Positions 7,606-16,682 are shown, counted from the first letter of the stretch. The stretch: 64,000 bases of DNA from Paraburkholderia monticola (GCF_001580545.1 NZ_LRBG01000039.1:558001-622000); one strand, 5' to 3'. Made by a program: numbers and translations. The notes: generated by a model from the letters alone, not told the origin.

Positions 7606-9921
7606 CTAACCCAGCATCTTGTCCAACGTGATGGGAAGATCGCGAATTCGCTTGCCCGTCGCATTGAAGACAGCATTCGCGACGGCTGCGCCCACCCCCG
7701 TAATGCCGATCTCGCCAACACCGCGCGCGCCCATAGGCGTATGAGGATCCGCTTCGTCATTCCAGATGATGTCGATCTTCGGCACGTCAAGGTGAACCGG
7801 CACGTGATAGTCGGCTAGCGATGGGTTCATCACACGGCCAGTCCTCTCGTCGAACTGGGTTTCTTCCATCAATGCCAGACCGAGACCCATGATGATGCCG
7901 CCGCGAAACTGGCTGGCGGCGGTTTTGGCATTGATGATCCGGCCGCAATCGAAAGAGCCGAGAAACCGGCTCACACGGATCTCGCCGGTGACAACGTTCA
8001 CTTTCACCTCGCAAAAGAGAGCGCTATGGCTGTGGATGGACCAGTGTTGCAACTCGAAAGGCGTCGGCGCCTCTGCCTCGACACTCACTTCCGCGAGCCT
8101 GGCACGGGCGAGTAGCGCGGCGTAGCTCTCAAACCGGCTCTCATCTTCCAACGCACAGAGACCGCCGTCGCGGCCACCCACCTCGTCCCACAGTAGGCCA
8201 GACAGCGGCGATCGATTGCCGGCGAACTGGAGCAGTTTCCTGACGAGATTGTGATGGGCCGCAATCACTGCAGCGCCTATCGCGGCCGTCTGCTGTGAAC
8301 CGCCGGCCAGCACCATGCCCGGTAACGTCGAGTCGGCGTATTCAAAGTCGATGTCGGCCATGGTCAGCCCGAGACGCTCGGCGATGACCTGGGTCTGGGC
8401 AGTCGACGTGCCCATCCCCATTTCATGCGCGGCGATACTGACGGTGGCCCGGCTCTTGTCGGTCAGCGTGATCTTTGCCGCGCCGCCTGGCATCCGATAA
8501 TAAGGATACGTGCCCGTGGCACAGCCCATACCGACCAGCCAGTCCCCCTCACGCCGTGTGCCAGCCTTACCGCGCGCGGCCCACCCGAATCGCTCCCGGC
8601 CGGCCTTCCAGGCCTCTACGATGCCGCGCTGAGAGAATGGCAGCCCCGTCGTCGGATCCTTTTCTGGTTCATTGGCGATCCGCAATTCGACAGGGTCCAT
8701 GCCCATGGCGTGAGCGAGTTCATCGATGCCGGATTCCAGTCCGAAAGTTCCGACAGCTTCGCCCGGCGCGCGCATGAAGGTATTGGCCGTCATATTCATG
8801 TTGACGGTCTCGACGTCGAGCAGAAAGCTTCGGGAGGCGTAGACGCTTTTTGCCGGCAGAATGAACGGCTCGGGCATGTTGTTGTGCGGCGTCATCGCGA
8901 CTGTGCCCGTGTGGATCAGGGCGTCCAGGGTGCCGTCAGCCTGAGCGCCGAGCGCCACGCGCTGTTCGGTGAAGGTACGGCCGCCGACGAGGCGATACAC
9001 CCCTTCCCGGGACAGCATGATCCGCACGGGACGTTGCGCCAGCTTCGCCCCCGCGGCTGCCAGGATCTGGTGCTGCCATACCGTTTTTGAACCAAAGCCT
9101 CCACCGACATACGGCGACGTGACGCGCACGTTTTTCTCGTCGATGCCGAACACGTGAGCGATGGTCCACGCTTCGTGAGCTACCGCCTGCACGGCGTCAT
9201 GGATGCGCAGCGTATCCCCCTCCCAGGCGAGCGTCGCCGCATGCAACTCGATCGGATTGTGGTTGTGGCGCGGCGTCGTGTAACGCACGTCGATCTTGTA
9301 GGGCGCCGCCGCCAGCATGGCCAGCGCATCATTGATCTCGAGCTTGAGCGGCTCACCCAGAAAGACCCCGGGTTCGGAACCTCTCGCTTTGGCCGCATCG
9401 AGCGACGTTACCGCGTCGCGGCTCTGCTCATACGTGACGTGAATCACGGACGTAGCGTAGTCAGCCTGCTCCTGGGTTTCGGCCAGCACCAGCGCGACCG
9501 GCTGGCCATTCCAGTGAACCTGATCGTCCTGCATGACCGGCAGATCATCGCCGCCGATGGCCTTGGGCTGGGTCATGAATGCCGGCATCGGTTTGAGACG
9601 CGGCGCGTTCTCGTAGGTCATCACCAATACGACGCCTGGCGCGGTTTCGGCAGCAGCAGTATCCATGCTGACGATGCGCCCACGGGGGATAGAGGAATAC
9701 TTGAGCGCCGCATAGGTCATTCCGTCCATCGGAAACTCCGCGGCGAAGCTCGCCTGGCCGGAAACTTTCAATGGTCCATCGATCCGGCTGACCGGCGCAC
9801 CGATCAGGCCGTGTTTGTGATTGATCAGCGGATCGGGCTTGCCGCCGGGGATAAAGCTGTCAGGTGCGAGGGCGATGGCCTTTTTCATCACTGCCTGCAT
9901 GGTGTCCTTGAGAATAGGCAT
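7606..9921 (-). CDS. paoC: Aldehyde oxidoreductase molybdenum-binding subunit (PaoC/YagR-like)
   Basis: This 771-residue large subunit belongs to the xanthine dehydrogenase family. It oxidises aldehydes to carboxylic acids at a molybdenum cofactor, by analogy with E. coli PaoABC. Visible motifs are PVSRIDGPLKVSGQASFAAEF at the N-terminus, GGGFGSKTVWQHQ, RAPGEAVGTFGLESGIDELAH and the C-terminal GARGVGEIG, whose Glu737 matches the catalytic base. The ATG at 9921 overlaps the paoB stop (TGATG). A longer N-terminal reading is Arg/Gly shadow of paoB. No paoD/mocA-type cofactor gene follows; an IorB-like remnant does. Confidence 0.88.
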   Translation of the reverse strand: MPILKDTMQAVMKKAIALAPDSFIPGGKPDPLINHKHGLIGAPVSRIDGPLKVSGQASFAAEFPMDGMTYAALKYSSIPRGRIVSMDTAAAETAPGVVLVMTYENAPRLKPMPAFMTQPKAIGGDDLPVMQDDQVHWNGQPVALVLAETQEQADYATSVIHVTYEQSRDAVTSLDAAKARGSEPGVFLGEPLKLEINDALAMLAAAPYKIDVRYTTPRHNHNPIELHAATLAWEGDTLRIHDAVQAVAHEAWTIAHVFGIDEKNVRVTSPYVGGGFGSKTVWQHQILAAAGAKLAQRPVRIMLSREGVYRLVGGRTFTEQRVALGAQADGTLDALIHTGTVAMTPHNNMPEPFILPAKSVYASRSFLLDVETVNMNMTANTFMRAPGEAVGTFGLESGIDELAHAMGMDPVELRIANEPEKDPTTGLPFSQRGIVEAWKAGRERFGWAARGKAGTRREGDWLVGMGCATGTYPYYRMPGGAAKITLTDKSRATVSIAAHEMGMGTSTAQTQVIAERLGLTMADIDFEYADSTLPGMVLAGGSQQTAAIGAAVIAAHHNLVRKLLQFAGNRSPLSGLLWDEVGGRDGGLCALEDESRFESYAALLARARLAEVSVEAEAPTPFELQHWSIHSHSALFCEVKVNVVTGEIRVSRFLGSFDCGRIINAKTAASQFRGGIIMGLGLALMEETQFDERTGRVMNPSLADYHVPVHLDVPKIDIIWNDEADPHTPMGARGVGEIGITGVGAAVANAVFNATGKRIRDLPITLDKMLG

Positions 9922-10907
9922 CAGCGTGTCTCCTGAAGAGCAGCCAACTTCACCAGCGTGTCGATGACCACGCGCTGGCCCAATTCGATCTTGAAGGCGT
10001 TGTCGCGAAGACCTCGAGCGGCAGCGAACTCCGCCTGCGCCGCCGCGCGAAACGCCGCCTCGGTCGGCGGTCCGTCCTGCAAGGCCGCCTCGGCCACGTA
10101 CGCGCGCCATGGTTTATGGGCAACCCCTCCCAACGCGATTTGGACCTCTTTCACGACGCCATCCCGCACTTCCAGAGCGGCCGCGACCGAGATCAATGCG
10201 AAAGCGTAGGAAGCCCGGTCGCGTACCTTGCGATAGGCGGAAGGCCCCGCAATGCCGGCCGGCACGGTCACGGCGGTGATCAATTCGCCCGCCTCCAGCA
10301 CCGTTTCGACGTGCGGCGTTTCGCCGGGCAGCACATGAAAATCGACCAATGGAATGTCGCGGGCGCCATTGCGGTTCTCAACTGTCACCACCGCTTTCAG
10401 CGCGGCCAGGGCAACGGCCATGTCCGACGGATGCGTGGCAACGCAGGCGTTCGATGCGCCGAAGATCGCGTGCATGCGGTTGAAGCCCTCGATGGCGTCA
10501 CAGCCCGCCCCGGGTTCGCGTTTGTTGCAGTGCGCGGCGTCGTCGTAGAAGTAACCGCAGCGCGTGCGCTGGAGCAGGTTGCCGCCCACCGTCGCCATAT
10601 TGCGGATCTGCGCCGAAGCCCCTGCCAAAATGGCCTGCGACAACATCGGATAGCGCTCGCGCACGCGGCGATCAGCCGCCACGGCGGTGTTCCTCATGCC
10701 GGCGCCGATCCGCAGACCGCCATCGCCTGTCTCTTCTATCGCGCACGAGAGACCTGTGACATCGACGAGCATCGTCGGATGCTCGATGGTTTCGCGCATC
10801 AGGTCGACAAGATTTGTGCCCCCGCCCACGTATTTGGCACCCGACCGGCTGCCAAGCGTCAGCGCCGTCTGGTGGTCGGATGCGCGTTCATAGGTGAAGG
10901 GATCCAT
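9921..10907 (-). CDS. paoB: Aldehyde oxidoreductase FAD-binding subunit (PaoB/YagS-like)
   Basis: This 328-residue subunit carries FAD (KYVGGGTNLVDLM and ATVGGNLLQRT motifs). It also has four cysteines (117, 127, 136, 155) in the insertion RCGYFYDD...HCNKREPGAGCDA...NAC. That insertion marks the PaoB subtype, which holds an extra 4Fe-4S cluster as in E. coli PaoB. It passes electrons between the Mo/2Fe-2S subunits and the acceptor. Start and stop overlap its neighbours by one base each (TAATG upstream, TGATG downstream), so the three subunits are translated together. Confidence 0.9.
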   Translation of the reverse strand: MDPFTYERASDHQTALTLGSRSGAKYVGGGTNLVDLMRETIEHPTMLVDVTGLSCAIEETGDGGLRIGAGMRNTAVAADRRVRERYPMLSQAILAGASAQIRNMATVGGNLLQRTRCGYFYDDAAHCNKREPGAGCDAIEGFNRMHAIFGASNACVATHPSDMAVALAALKAVVTVENRNGARDIPLVDFHVLPGETPHVETVLEAGELITAVTVPAGIAGPSAYRKVRDRASYAFALISVAAALEVRDGVVKEVQIALGGVAHKPWRAYVAEAALQDGPPTEAAFRAAAQAEFAAARGLRDNAFKIELGQRVVIDTLVKLAALQETR

Positions 10908-11437
10908 TATGTGGCCTCGCGCTCGCTGGACTCGATCCTGTTCGTGCCGTACGTGTCCTGGATCGCGTCGACGATGCCGTTATACGCGCCGCAGCGACAG
11001 AGGTTGCCACTCATTCGCTCGCGCAACTCGGTATCTGTCAGTTCGAAGCCGGCTGCGGTCACGTCGTCGCTTACATAGCTCGGCACGCCGCACTTCAGCT
11101 CCTGGGCCATGCCGACAGCCGAGCAGATCTGACCGGGGGTACAGTAGCCGCACTGGAAGCCGTCGTGTTCCACAAAGGCCGCCTGCAACGGGTGAAGCTC
11201 CCCAGGTGAGCCCAGCCCTTCAACGGTGGTGATCTCGCAGTCCTGATACTGCACGGCGAGCGCGAGGCAACTATTGATGCGTATTCCGTTGGCCAGCACC
11301 GTGCAAGCGCCACATGCGCCCTGGTTACAACCCTTTTTAGCGCCGAACAGATGACATTCCTCGCGCAGCAGATCGAGTAGCGAGGTCCTGGGGTCGAAGT
11401 CAAACTCGACCCTATTGCCGTTAATGATGAAATGCAT
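10907..11437 (-). CDS. paoA: Aldehyde oxidoreductase 2Fe-2S subunit (PaoA/YagT-like)
   Basis: This 176-residue protein has two 2Fe-2S centres. The plant-ferredoxin-like cluster uses Cys37, 42, 45 and 57 (KGCNQGACGACTVLANG ... SCL). The second uses Cys96, 99, 147 and 149 (FQCGYCTPGQ ... GNLCRCG). It is the first gene of the paoABC operon. E. coli PaoA carries a Tat signal, but this protein begins directly with MHFIINGNRVEFDFDP, so the complex is probably cytoplasmic here unless exported by another partner. Confidence 0.9.
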   Translation of the reverse strand: MHFIINGNRVEFDFDPRTSLLDLLREECHLFGAKKGCNQGACGACTVLANGIRINSCLALAVQYQDCEITTVEGLGSPGELHPLQAAFVEHDGFQCGYCTPGQICSAVGMAQELKCGVPSYVSDDVTAAGFELTDTELRERMSGNLCRCGAYNGIVDAIQDTYGTNRIESSEREAT

Positions 11438-11934
11438 GATTGCACTCCAGGTAGATTCGGGAAATCACCCCGATGCCGCCGCAACAAGCTAACGTCAATG
11501 CGGCGGATTGGTTGCGATGCTGCGATCGATTCACGGGACACATCAAGTAGTCGCAGCTTGAACCCAGACCCAGCGCACTTGAAACTTGATGTTGATTTAC
11601 AAGGATAGTGCCTCTGTTGGTGATCGAACGCCGGCCGCTTGTCGATATTCAGGGCAGCAACGTCCGATAAACGGACGGCGCATTCCTCCGCGATGCCACA
11701 GCAAGGGAAATGCCCGATAAAAATCAATGGCCGCAAAATCGTCTTGGTTTCGACATCGCACGAAACAAGAGATGACACTTGCAAATCGCTTTCGGCGACC
11801 GCCCTCGGGAGATCTGGTTGTGCAATGGTCTCGACCGCGTCACGCGATACGGCAAAGATGAGTTTTCCTCTCGATCGATGGATGCCCAAGTGAACGCCGG
11901 ACTCTGCACAGGCACGAAACATGGGAGATCAGAA
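11438..11934. other. Divergent intergenic region, no convincing gene
   Basis: About 500 nt lie between paoA and a rightward membrane-protein gene. Short frames on both strands have no ribosome site and no family-like sequence. The region must hold the paoABC promoter and the promoter of the 11935 gene, but no clear operator was found. Confidence 0.4.
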
Positions 11935-12534
11935 ATGCCACATCGATACCCCACATTACCTCCTCAGCCCACGCTGAAGCCTGCCCCATCGATAGAAGAG
12001 TTACGATGCAAGCAGTCGTTCATGCGAGGTTTGTGCGCATTTCCCGCAACGCTGATCATCGGCATAGTCGTTGCAATCGGCCTGGCGTTCTTCAAGACGG
12101 TGCACGACTTCCAGGCCGGTGCACCGAACGTCGACGGTGACACGATCGCTGTCGTCATGAGCCTGGCGCTTGGCGTCGCTGCTACATATTGCCTGGTGAA
12201 TACTCTACTGCGCGGCTGGTCGCAGCACTCCCCCCTTCAAGGCGATGAACTCGACGAACTGACGAAGATTATTGGCGAGGAACACGTGAGGTCGCACGGC
12301 ATCGATGCTCAGGGAAACCTCACCCGATACCACAACGAAGTACTTGCCATCGATCGGGAGTTCACCCGGTTCGACCTCGCTACCATGAAGACCTATTGCG
12401 CCGGGATGGATGCCTGGCGAGCGCAGATGAAAAAGCATCGGTCAGAGCAGGCTTTACGTGCGACCCTGTATGGCGACCGGCTGAAAGCAGCTCGCCTGAC
12501 ACAGAGTGCGATCACACGAGCGGGGCGCCGATGA
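11935..12534 (+). CDS. Hypothetical protein with two membrane segments
   Basis: I do not recognise this 199-residue protein. It has two hydrophobic segments (about residues 32-54 and 70-92: FPATLIIGIVVAIGLAFF and IAVVMSLALGVAATYCLV). A hydrophilic C-terminal half follows (DELDELTKIIGEEHVRSHG ... MKTYCAGMDAWRAQMKKHRSEQ). The ATG at 11935 is chosen for its GGGAGA site 6-7 nt upstream; an earlier start at 11779 has none. Its stop overlaps the ATG of a small downstream frame (ATGA), so the pair was probably a two-gene unit. Confidence 0.6.
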   Translation: MPHRYPTLPPQPTLKPAPSIEELRCKQSFMRGLCAFPATLIIGIVVAIGLAFFKTVHDFQAGAPNVDGDTIAVVMSLALGVAATYCLVNTLLRGWSQHSPLQGDELDELTKIIGEEHVRSHGIDAQGNLTRYHNEVLAIDREFTRFDLATMKTYCAGMDAWRAQMKKHRSEQALRATLYGDRLKAARLTQSAITRAGRR

Positions 12535-12723
12535 AACTGGCGCAAAAAGAGAAAGCGCGATACTCACCCTGTCGTCCGTCGCGTGGTCGCTGCGCCACTA
12601 TCCCGCTGGTGGATCAGTGCACTCGCTGCCTCGCTGGGCATTGCCATCCTCGCCTTCCTCAATCCTGATCACTACACCCGCCGCGACGCCGTCACTGGGC
12701 AATGGGTACCGAGCGCAGGCTAG
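12531..12723 (+). pseudogene. Small membrane protein, apparently frameshifted in an A5 run
   Basis: The ATG at 12531 overlaps the previous stop and opens MKLAQKEKARYS, which soon stops making sense. The next frame over carries RRVVAAPLSRWWISALAASLGIAILAF followed by NPDHYTRRDAVTGQWVPSAG and a TAG at 12721-12723, a sensible single-span membrane protein. Removing one A from the AAAAA at 12544-12548 would join both parts into one protein of about 63 residues. It is either a recent frameshift, a sequencing error in the homopolymer, or a programmed slip. Confidence 0.5.
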
Positions 12724-12739
12724 GCACGCATGACGGATA

Positions 12740-13399
12740 CTCAGTTCAATCCACGGAGATTGATGTGATCAAGAAACTGCTCTTCGAGCGCGGTGTAACC
12801 GTGACATATGAAACGATCCGATGCTGGTGTGACAAGTGTGGTAAGGGCTTTGCGCATAGGGTAAAAGCAGCGCGACCCAAGCCGGGTGGCACGTGGCACC
12901 TCGACGAGATGTTCGTCACGCTGCGTGGCGAACCGTACCTGCTGTGGCGTGCGGTCGACGGGCACGGCGCCGAACTCGACATCCTGCTACAAAAGCGGCG
13001 CGACAAGGCCGCAGCCAGGCGTTCTTCAAACGTGTGCTCCGCTCGAGCCCGATGCCGCGCAAGGTCGTCACCGATCAACTGCGAGGTTATCCGGCCGCGA
13101 AGGCCGAAATTCTAGAGTTGGCGAGCGTGAAGCATGTGTTCGTCAAAGCGGCCGCCCGCCTGAACATCCGCGCGGAGAACAGCCACCAACCAACACGCGA
13201 ACGCGAGCGTCGCATGCGCGGCTTTCGCGACCCGAAACGCACGCAGGAATTCCTATCGTGTTTCGGGCCGATCCGGCAACATTTCGCATTGAAGTGGCAC
13301 CTGCTGAGCGCCTCACTTTATCGCAAACAACTCGCGGCCCGGTTCGTTGCATGGCGCGAATTCGCCGTGCTCGCCCAAAATCCGTCGACTACCTTCTGA
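12740..13399 (+). pseudogene. IS6-family transposase remnant, 5'-truncated and frameshifted
   Basis: The first frame holds LLFERGVTVTYETIRCWCDKCG and WHLDEMFVTLRGEPYLLWRAVDGHG, and the second frame holds FFKRVLRSSPMPRKVVTDQLRGYPAAK and RERERRMRGFRDPKRTQEFLS. These are the DDE core of IS6 transposases: Asp in HLDEM, Asp in VTDQL and Glu in RERRMRGF. The frame breaks near 13010-13022. The N-terminus is missing and no terminal inverted repeats were found, so the element is dead. The reading frame ends with TGA at 13397-13399. Confidence 0.75.
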
Positions 13400-13714
13400 C
13401 ATGTCGTCGCATATGCCGTCATGCCGTCTCGCAATCGGCAAGTTGACAATGCCGTTCATGCCGTGGGTTTGCGCCTAAGCGGCTGGCTGTTTCGGACACA
13501 TGGCCGCCAGAATCCGACGATTCGCCGTTTGCGGAGCATAAACCTGGATTCAGCTGCATCCAGTTCGCGCACACTTTCGTATGTGATTTGTCCGGCCGGA
13601 AGTCGCGGTCGCGATGGCGGCATCCAGTGCATTGATCGCCACCAACCCTCTGATGAATCCGGGTGCGTCTGCTCCACGTAGACGCGCGCGTCCACGCTGG
13701 GAAGGGGACTGGTC
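13400..13714. other. Intergenic region, no convincing gene
   Basis: The 315 nt after the transposase remnant carry only short overlapping frames of low-quality composition. A GAAGGGGACT ribosome site at 13701-13710 belongs to the next gene. I see nothing else in it. Confidence 0.4.
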
Positions 13715-14701
13715 TTGCATAGCGAACCAAGGAAAATGATCTTCACAGGTCTGGTTGTCGGCGCGCTCGCCGTTGGCGGCTATGCGTATGTATCGCAGTC
13801 GAAAGACGACTCCTTGTCGACCTACGAGCTCGGCTTGACGCATGGCGGCGACTCGACGAGTTCGTCACGCGGCGACATCATCAGCGGAAGGATCACGCGC
13901 GGCCCGGTCGCGGCTGGCCTCGATTCGACCGCGAGCGTGGCCGCTCGTGTACAGGCGGCGCGCAACAGCCTGCTGCGCGACGACGTTGTCGCCGCGCGGG
14001 CGCAACTGAATGCGGTACGGCCGGCACACGAGCGCGAAGAGCCGGTGATCGATCTGCAAAAGCAGATTCAGGCGCAGGCGGTTCGGGACCAGCGCGCGCT
14101 CGCGGCGGCGCAGGCCAGTGAGGTGCCGCGAACATTGCCGCCTTCGTCCACGCCGCTGAAAATCGGCGATTCGCATGGTAGCCGCAGTGCGGCGCACGAG
14201 CATTGGAATCGCGCATCGAGCTATGCAAAGAGCGGGCGTCCGACGGAAACGGTGAAGGCGCGCGCTCGCAACGATGGCGGTTCGAGCGGGAGTGTATCTG
14301 TTGCGAACGCGCAGGCCGTTTCAAGTCAGCCTGTCGATGTGCGGCCGGCACTGAAACCTGGAGAGAGCGTGGCCAATGCGGCTAATGCTCCCACTGCGTC
14401 CGCTGCCCTCAACGCACCCAACGCGTCACAGGCGATGCAGCAGACGACGCAAGCCGTGCAAACGACGCCATCCAATCCCCCCGCCGAACTGAGCGCGCAA
14501 ACCGCGTTGCCGCCGCGCGTCGTGCAACCCGCGCCATCCACCGACACACTGCCGAAACCGGACAGCGGCCCGAAGACGCGCGCACAGGTCCGCGCGGAGA
14601 TCGCCCGCGCGCGCGAGGACGGCAGCCTTCCGGTATTCGGCAATCCCGATCCCGCCGGGCCCGCAGGCGCACCACGCGTGATTGGCGCGGTGCGCCCTTG
14701 A
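13715..14701 (+). CDS. DUF4148 domain-containing exported or membrane-anchored protein
   Basis: This protein of about 328 residues has an N-terminal hydrophobic segment (MIFTGLVVGALAVGGYAYV). A low-complexity Ala/Ser/Pro/Gln-rich middle follows, and the C-terminus KTRAQVRAEIARAREDGSLPVFGNPDPAGP is the DUF4148 signature common in Paraburkholderia. The start shown is a TTG at 13715 with AAGGGG about 7 nt before it; the ATG at 13736 is the alternative. It is probably anchored in the inner membrane with the rest in the periplasm. Function is unknown. Confidence 0.65.
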   Translation: MHSEPRKMIFTGLVVGALAVGGYAYVSQSKDDSLSTYELGLTHGGDSTSSSRGDIISGRITRGPVAAGLDSTASVAARVQAARNSLLRDDVVAARAQLNAVRPAHEREEPVIDLQKQIQAQAVRDQRALAAAQASEVPRTLPPSSTPLKIGDSHGSRSAAHEHWNRASSYAKSGRPTETVKARARNDGGSSGSVSVANAQAVSSQPVDVRPALKPGESVANAANAPTASAALNAPNASQAMQQTTQAVQTTPSNPPAELSAQTALPPRVVQPAPSTDTLPKPDSGPKTRAQVRAEIARAREDGSLPVFGNPDPAGPAGAPRVIGAVRP

Positions 14702-14711
14702 GTGGAGACAA

Positions 14712-15152
14712 CTATCTCCCAATACGGAGAAGGAATTCGCGATCGGCTTCCGGCATTGAATTGATCCATTCCGATTCGGCTCCCGGTGCGGGCAACACCT
14801 TACCGTACTCAACCATCTGGGACGGCGGTAACTCAGAGAGATACACCCAAACGGAGCGCTTTTCGGCGCCCGTCGCGTTTGCGACAAGAGTGACGAGAGC
14901 TTCGAGCAAACCCCTTTTCTGATCCGCGCTTCTGCCCGCACGGATCTGTCCATGAACGAATAACTGATCCGACACGAGCGGTGCTCCGCCAAGGAAGTGA
15001 TCGCCAGCCGGAATGGCCTGAAAAATCACCTGCGCGAAAAAGCCTTGCGCGCCGGTCGCCTGGCTGTGCACGTGCGTAATGTCTCGCGCGATCTGCCGCT
15101 TCTGCGGATCGGTAAGTCGCCCAGCGGCCGTCATTACGGTATAAGTTGGCAT
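14712..15152 (-). CDS. Tautomerase, cis-3-chloroacrylic acid dehalogenase (cis-CaaD) type
   Basis: This is a tautomerase-superfamily protein of 146 residues (145 after loss of Met), with an N-terminal catalytic proline (MPTYTVMT). Counting from that Pro1, all six residues known for cis-CaaD are present: Pro1, His28, Arg70, Arg73, Tyr103 and Glu114. The family length (about 149) and landmarks such as GGAPLVSDQLFVHGQIRAGRSAD and WVYLSELPPSQMVEYG also agree. cis-CaaD hydrates or dehalogenates cis-3-haloacrylates, while the homologue Cg10062 keeps the same residues but is less specific, so the true substrate is open. The start at 15152 is set by the need for Pro at position 1. Confidence 0.82.
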   Translation of the reverse strand: MPTYTVMTAAGRLTDPQKRQIARDITHVHSQATGAQGFFAQVIFQAIPAGDHFLGGAPLVSDQLFVHGQIRAGRSADQKRGLLEALVTLVANATGAEKRSVWVYLSELPPSQMVEYGKVLPAPGAESEWINSMPEADREFLLRIGR

Positions 15153-15306
15153 GCTGCTCTCCTGTCGCGATTGCACGCTACGATGCGGATTCGCAAATCT
15201 CGAAATTAGGGCAATAGATACGCCTCTTCCCTCACTGCCCTGACGCGATATCTCAAGTATCTGTTTCCGCGCCGGAAAATCGGTAACTCGGAATTAATTC
15301 ACCTTG

Positions 15307-15697
15307 CTATCGACAGATTGTGACCCATTCAGCGTCACCGATCCATCGATCGAGGACGTCACCGAATTCCGGTGCCGACATCGGCTGCTGACCCGTAATC
15401 AGTTCGCGATCGACGACCACGTTGCTGTGCCAGTTCGCGACCGTATCGACATGCGCGCCCGCTTCTGCGAATGCATTCACCGCATAGAAGCGAACATTGC
15501 CGCCGAGACCGTTCTGGCCTTCGAGTGGCTGCTCTTCGCCCGTGGAGAGTACGGTCATGCGATAACCGGCATACGGCCACCCTGCAGCGAGCGAATTCGC
15601 CTTAGCTTCATTGGCAATCGTCGATGCGACGAAGGCGTCCGGGTCCTTCAGCGTGGACAGCAGCACGATGGGTCCGTGGCATAAGTTGGCGGGCTTA
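15307..15697 (-). pseudogene. DJ-1/PfpI family protein, 3' fragment
   Basis: The minus strand carries KPANLCHGPIVLL, with the nucleophile-elbow Cys of DJ-1/PfpI proteins, followed by GWPYAGYRMTVLS, GNVRFYAVNAFAEAG and NVVVDRELITGQQP, the normal C-terminal half of this family. The N-terminal half is missing. The fragment begins right at the stop codon of the SDR gene, so a deletion joined the two. The frame is otherwise clean, which suggests a recent event. It has no start codon of its own. Confidence 0.7.
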
Positions 15698-16504
15698 CTG
15701 GGCGGTCGTGACGTTCGACGTGTAGCGCGGCGCGGCCTTGGCATTTGCGAACCGGGGAGCCAGCGCGCGACGGTCGGCTTCCCACTTCGTCCAGTCGTCA
15801 CCATCGTGCAGCGTCGGGATGGTCACGAGTTCACCCTGATCGAGGCCCGCGAGCGCGGCATCCACCAGATCGTCGGCTGTCATCGTGCTCGCGGCTTCCT
15901 TTTGCTTCGCATAGCCGGCGACGTCCCAGAACTCGGTTGCCGTCGCTGCCGGCAGCACGGTCTGCACACGCACGCCCTTGCCTGCGAGGTCGCGCTGAAG
16001 CGCATGACCGAAGCTCAGCACATACGATTTCGAGGCGCTGTACACACCGTTCAGCAACTCGACTGCAATGCCGACCACAGAGCTGATGTTGATGATCGTG
16101 CCCGAGCCCTTGGCGACGAACGCAGGCGCAACCGCGTAGGTGAGACGCGTCAGCGCCGTGATGTTCAGGTTGATCATCGATTCCATGGAGTCGACGTGAC
16201 CGTCGAGAACCGATGCGACCGATCCGACGCCCGCGTTGTTCACCAACATCGTGATGCGCGGGTCTTCGCGAAGCAGGGTCTCGATTTTCGCGAGCGCAGC
16301 CTTGTCGTTGAGATCGGCGGCAATCGTTTCGATCGCGCGGCCGGTCTCTTTCGTAAGACGCTCTGCGAGAGCGTTCAGTCGGGTCTGGTTGCGTGCCACC
16401 AGAATAAGGTCGAAGCCGCGCCTGGCGAGACGATCAGCGTAGATGGCGCCAATGCCAGCCGATGCGCCGGTAATCAGCGCGAAACCGTTCGTAGAGGAAG
16501 TCAT
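15695..16504 (-). CDS. Short-chain dehydrogenase/reductase
   Basis: This NAD(P)-dependent oxidoreductase of 269 residues has the classical SDR motifs: TGASAGIG (cofactor binding, near residue 12), LVNNAGVGSV, the catalytic Ser in NISSVVG and YSASK (Tyr and Lys). The ATG at 16504 is used; a longer frame to 16537 adds no family sequence. It is divergent from the GlxA-type regulator at 16683. Its last codons run straight into the DJ-1/PfpI fragment, so the true C-terminus may have been altered. The substrate is unknown. Confidence 0.85.
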   Translation of the reverse strand: MTSSTNGFALITGASAGIGAIYADRLARRGFDLILVARNQTRLNALAERLTKETGRAIETIAADLNDKAALAKIETLLREDPRITMLVNNAGVGSVASVLDGHVDSMESMINLNITALTRLTYAVAPAFVAKGSGTIINISSVVGIAVELLNGVYSASKSYVLSFGHALQRDLAGKGVRVQTVLPAATATEFWDVAGYAKQKEAASTMTADDLVDAALAGLDQGELVTIPTLHDGDDWTKWEADRRALAPRFANAKAAPRYTSNVTTAQ

Positions 16505-16682
16505 TTTCAGTCCTTTGAGTGGGGGGTGAACCAACACAGCGTCGGTTCATGGAGCGAATTCTGAGCGCGGCCGCCAACGACATCAATGCCATATATGCAA
16601 TGATTTCGGCCACTCATTCATCTGCACCGTTGTCCGTTCCGTGCTACCTTCAATGAATCAAGCCATGACTCGCGAGGCATCA

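Noticed and set aside
11095..11922. Leftward 275-residue open frame across the paoA upstream region
   Set aside because: It covers paoA in another frame, has no ribosome site or family-like sequence, and conflicts with the 11935 gene region.
13116..13446. Possible intact second ORF of the IS element
   Set aside because: It is the frameshifted continuation of the same transposase, not a separate gene; the DDE residues are split between the two frames.
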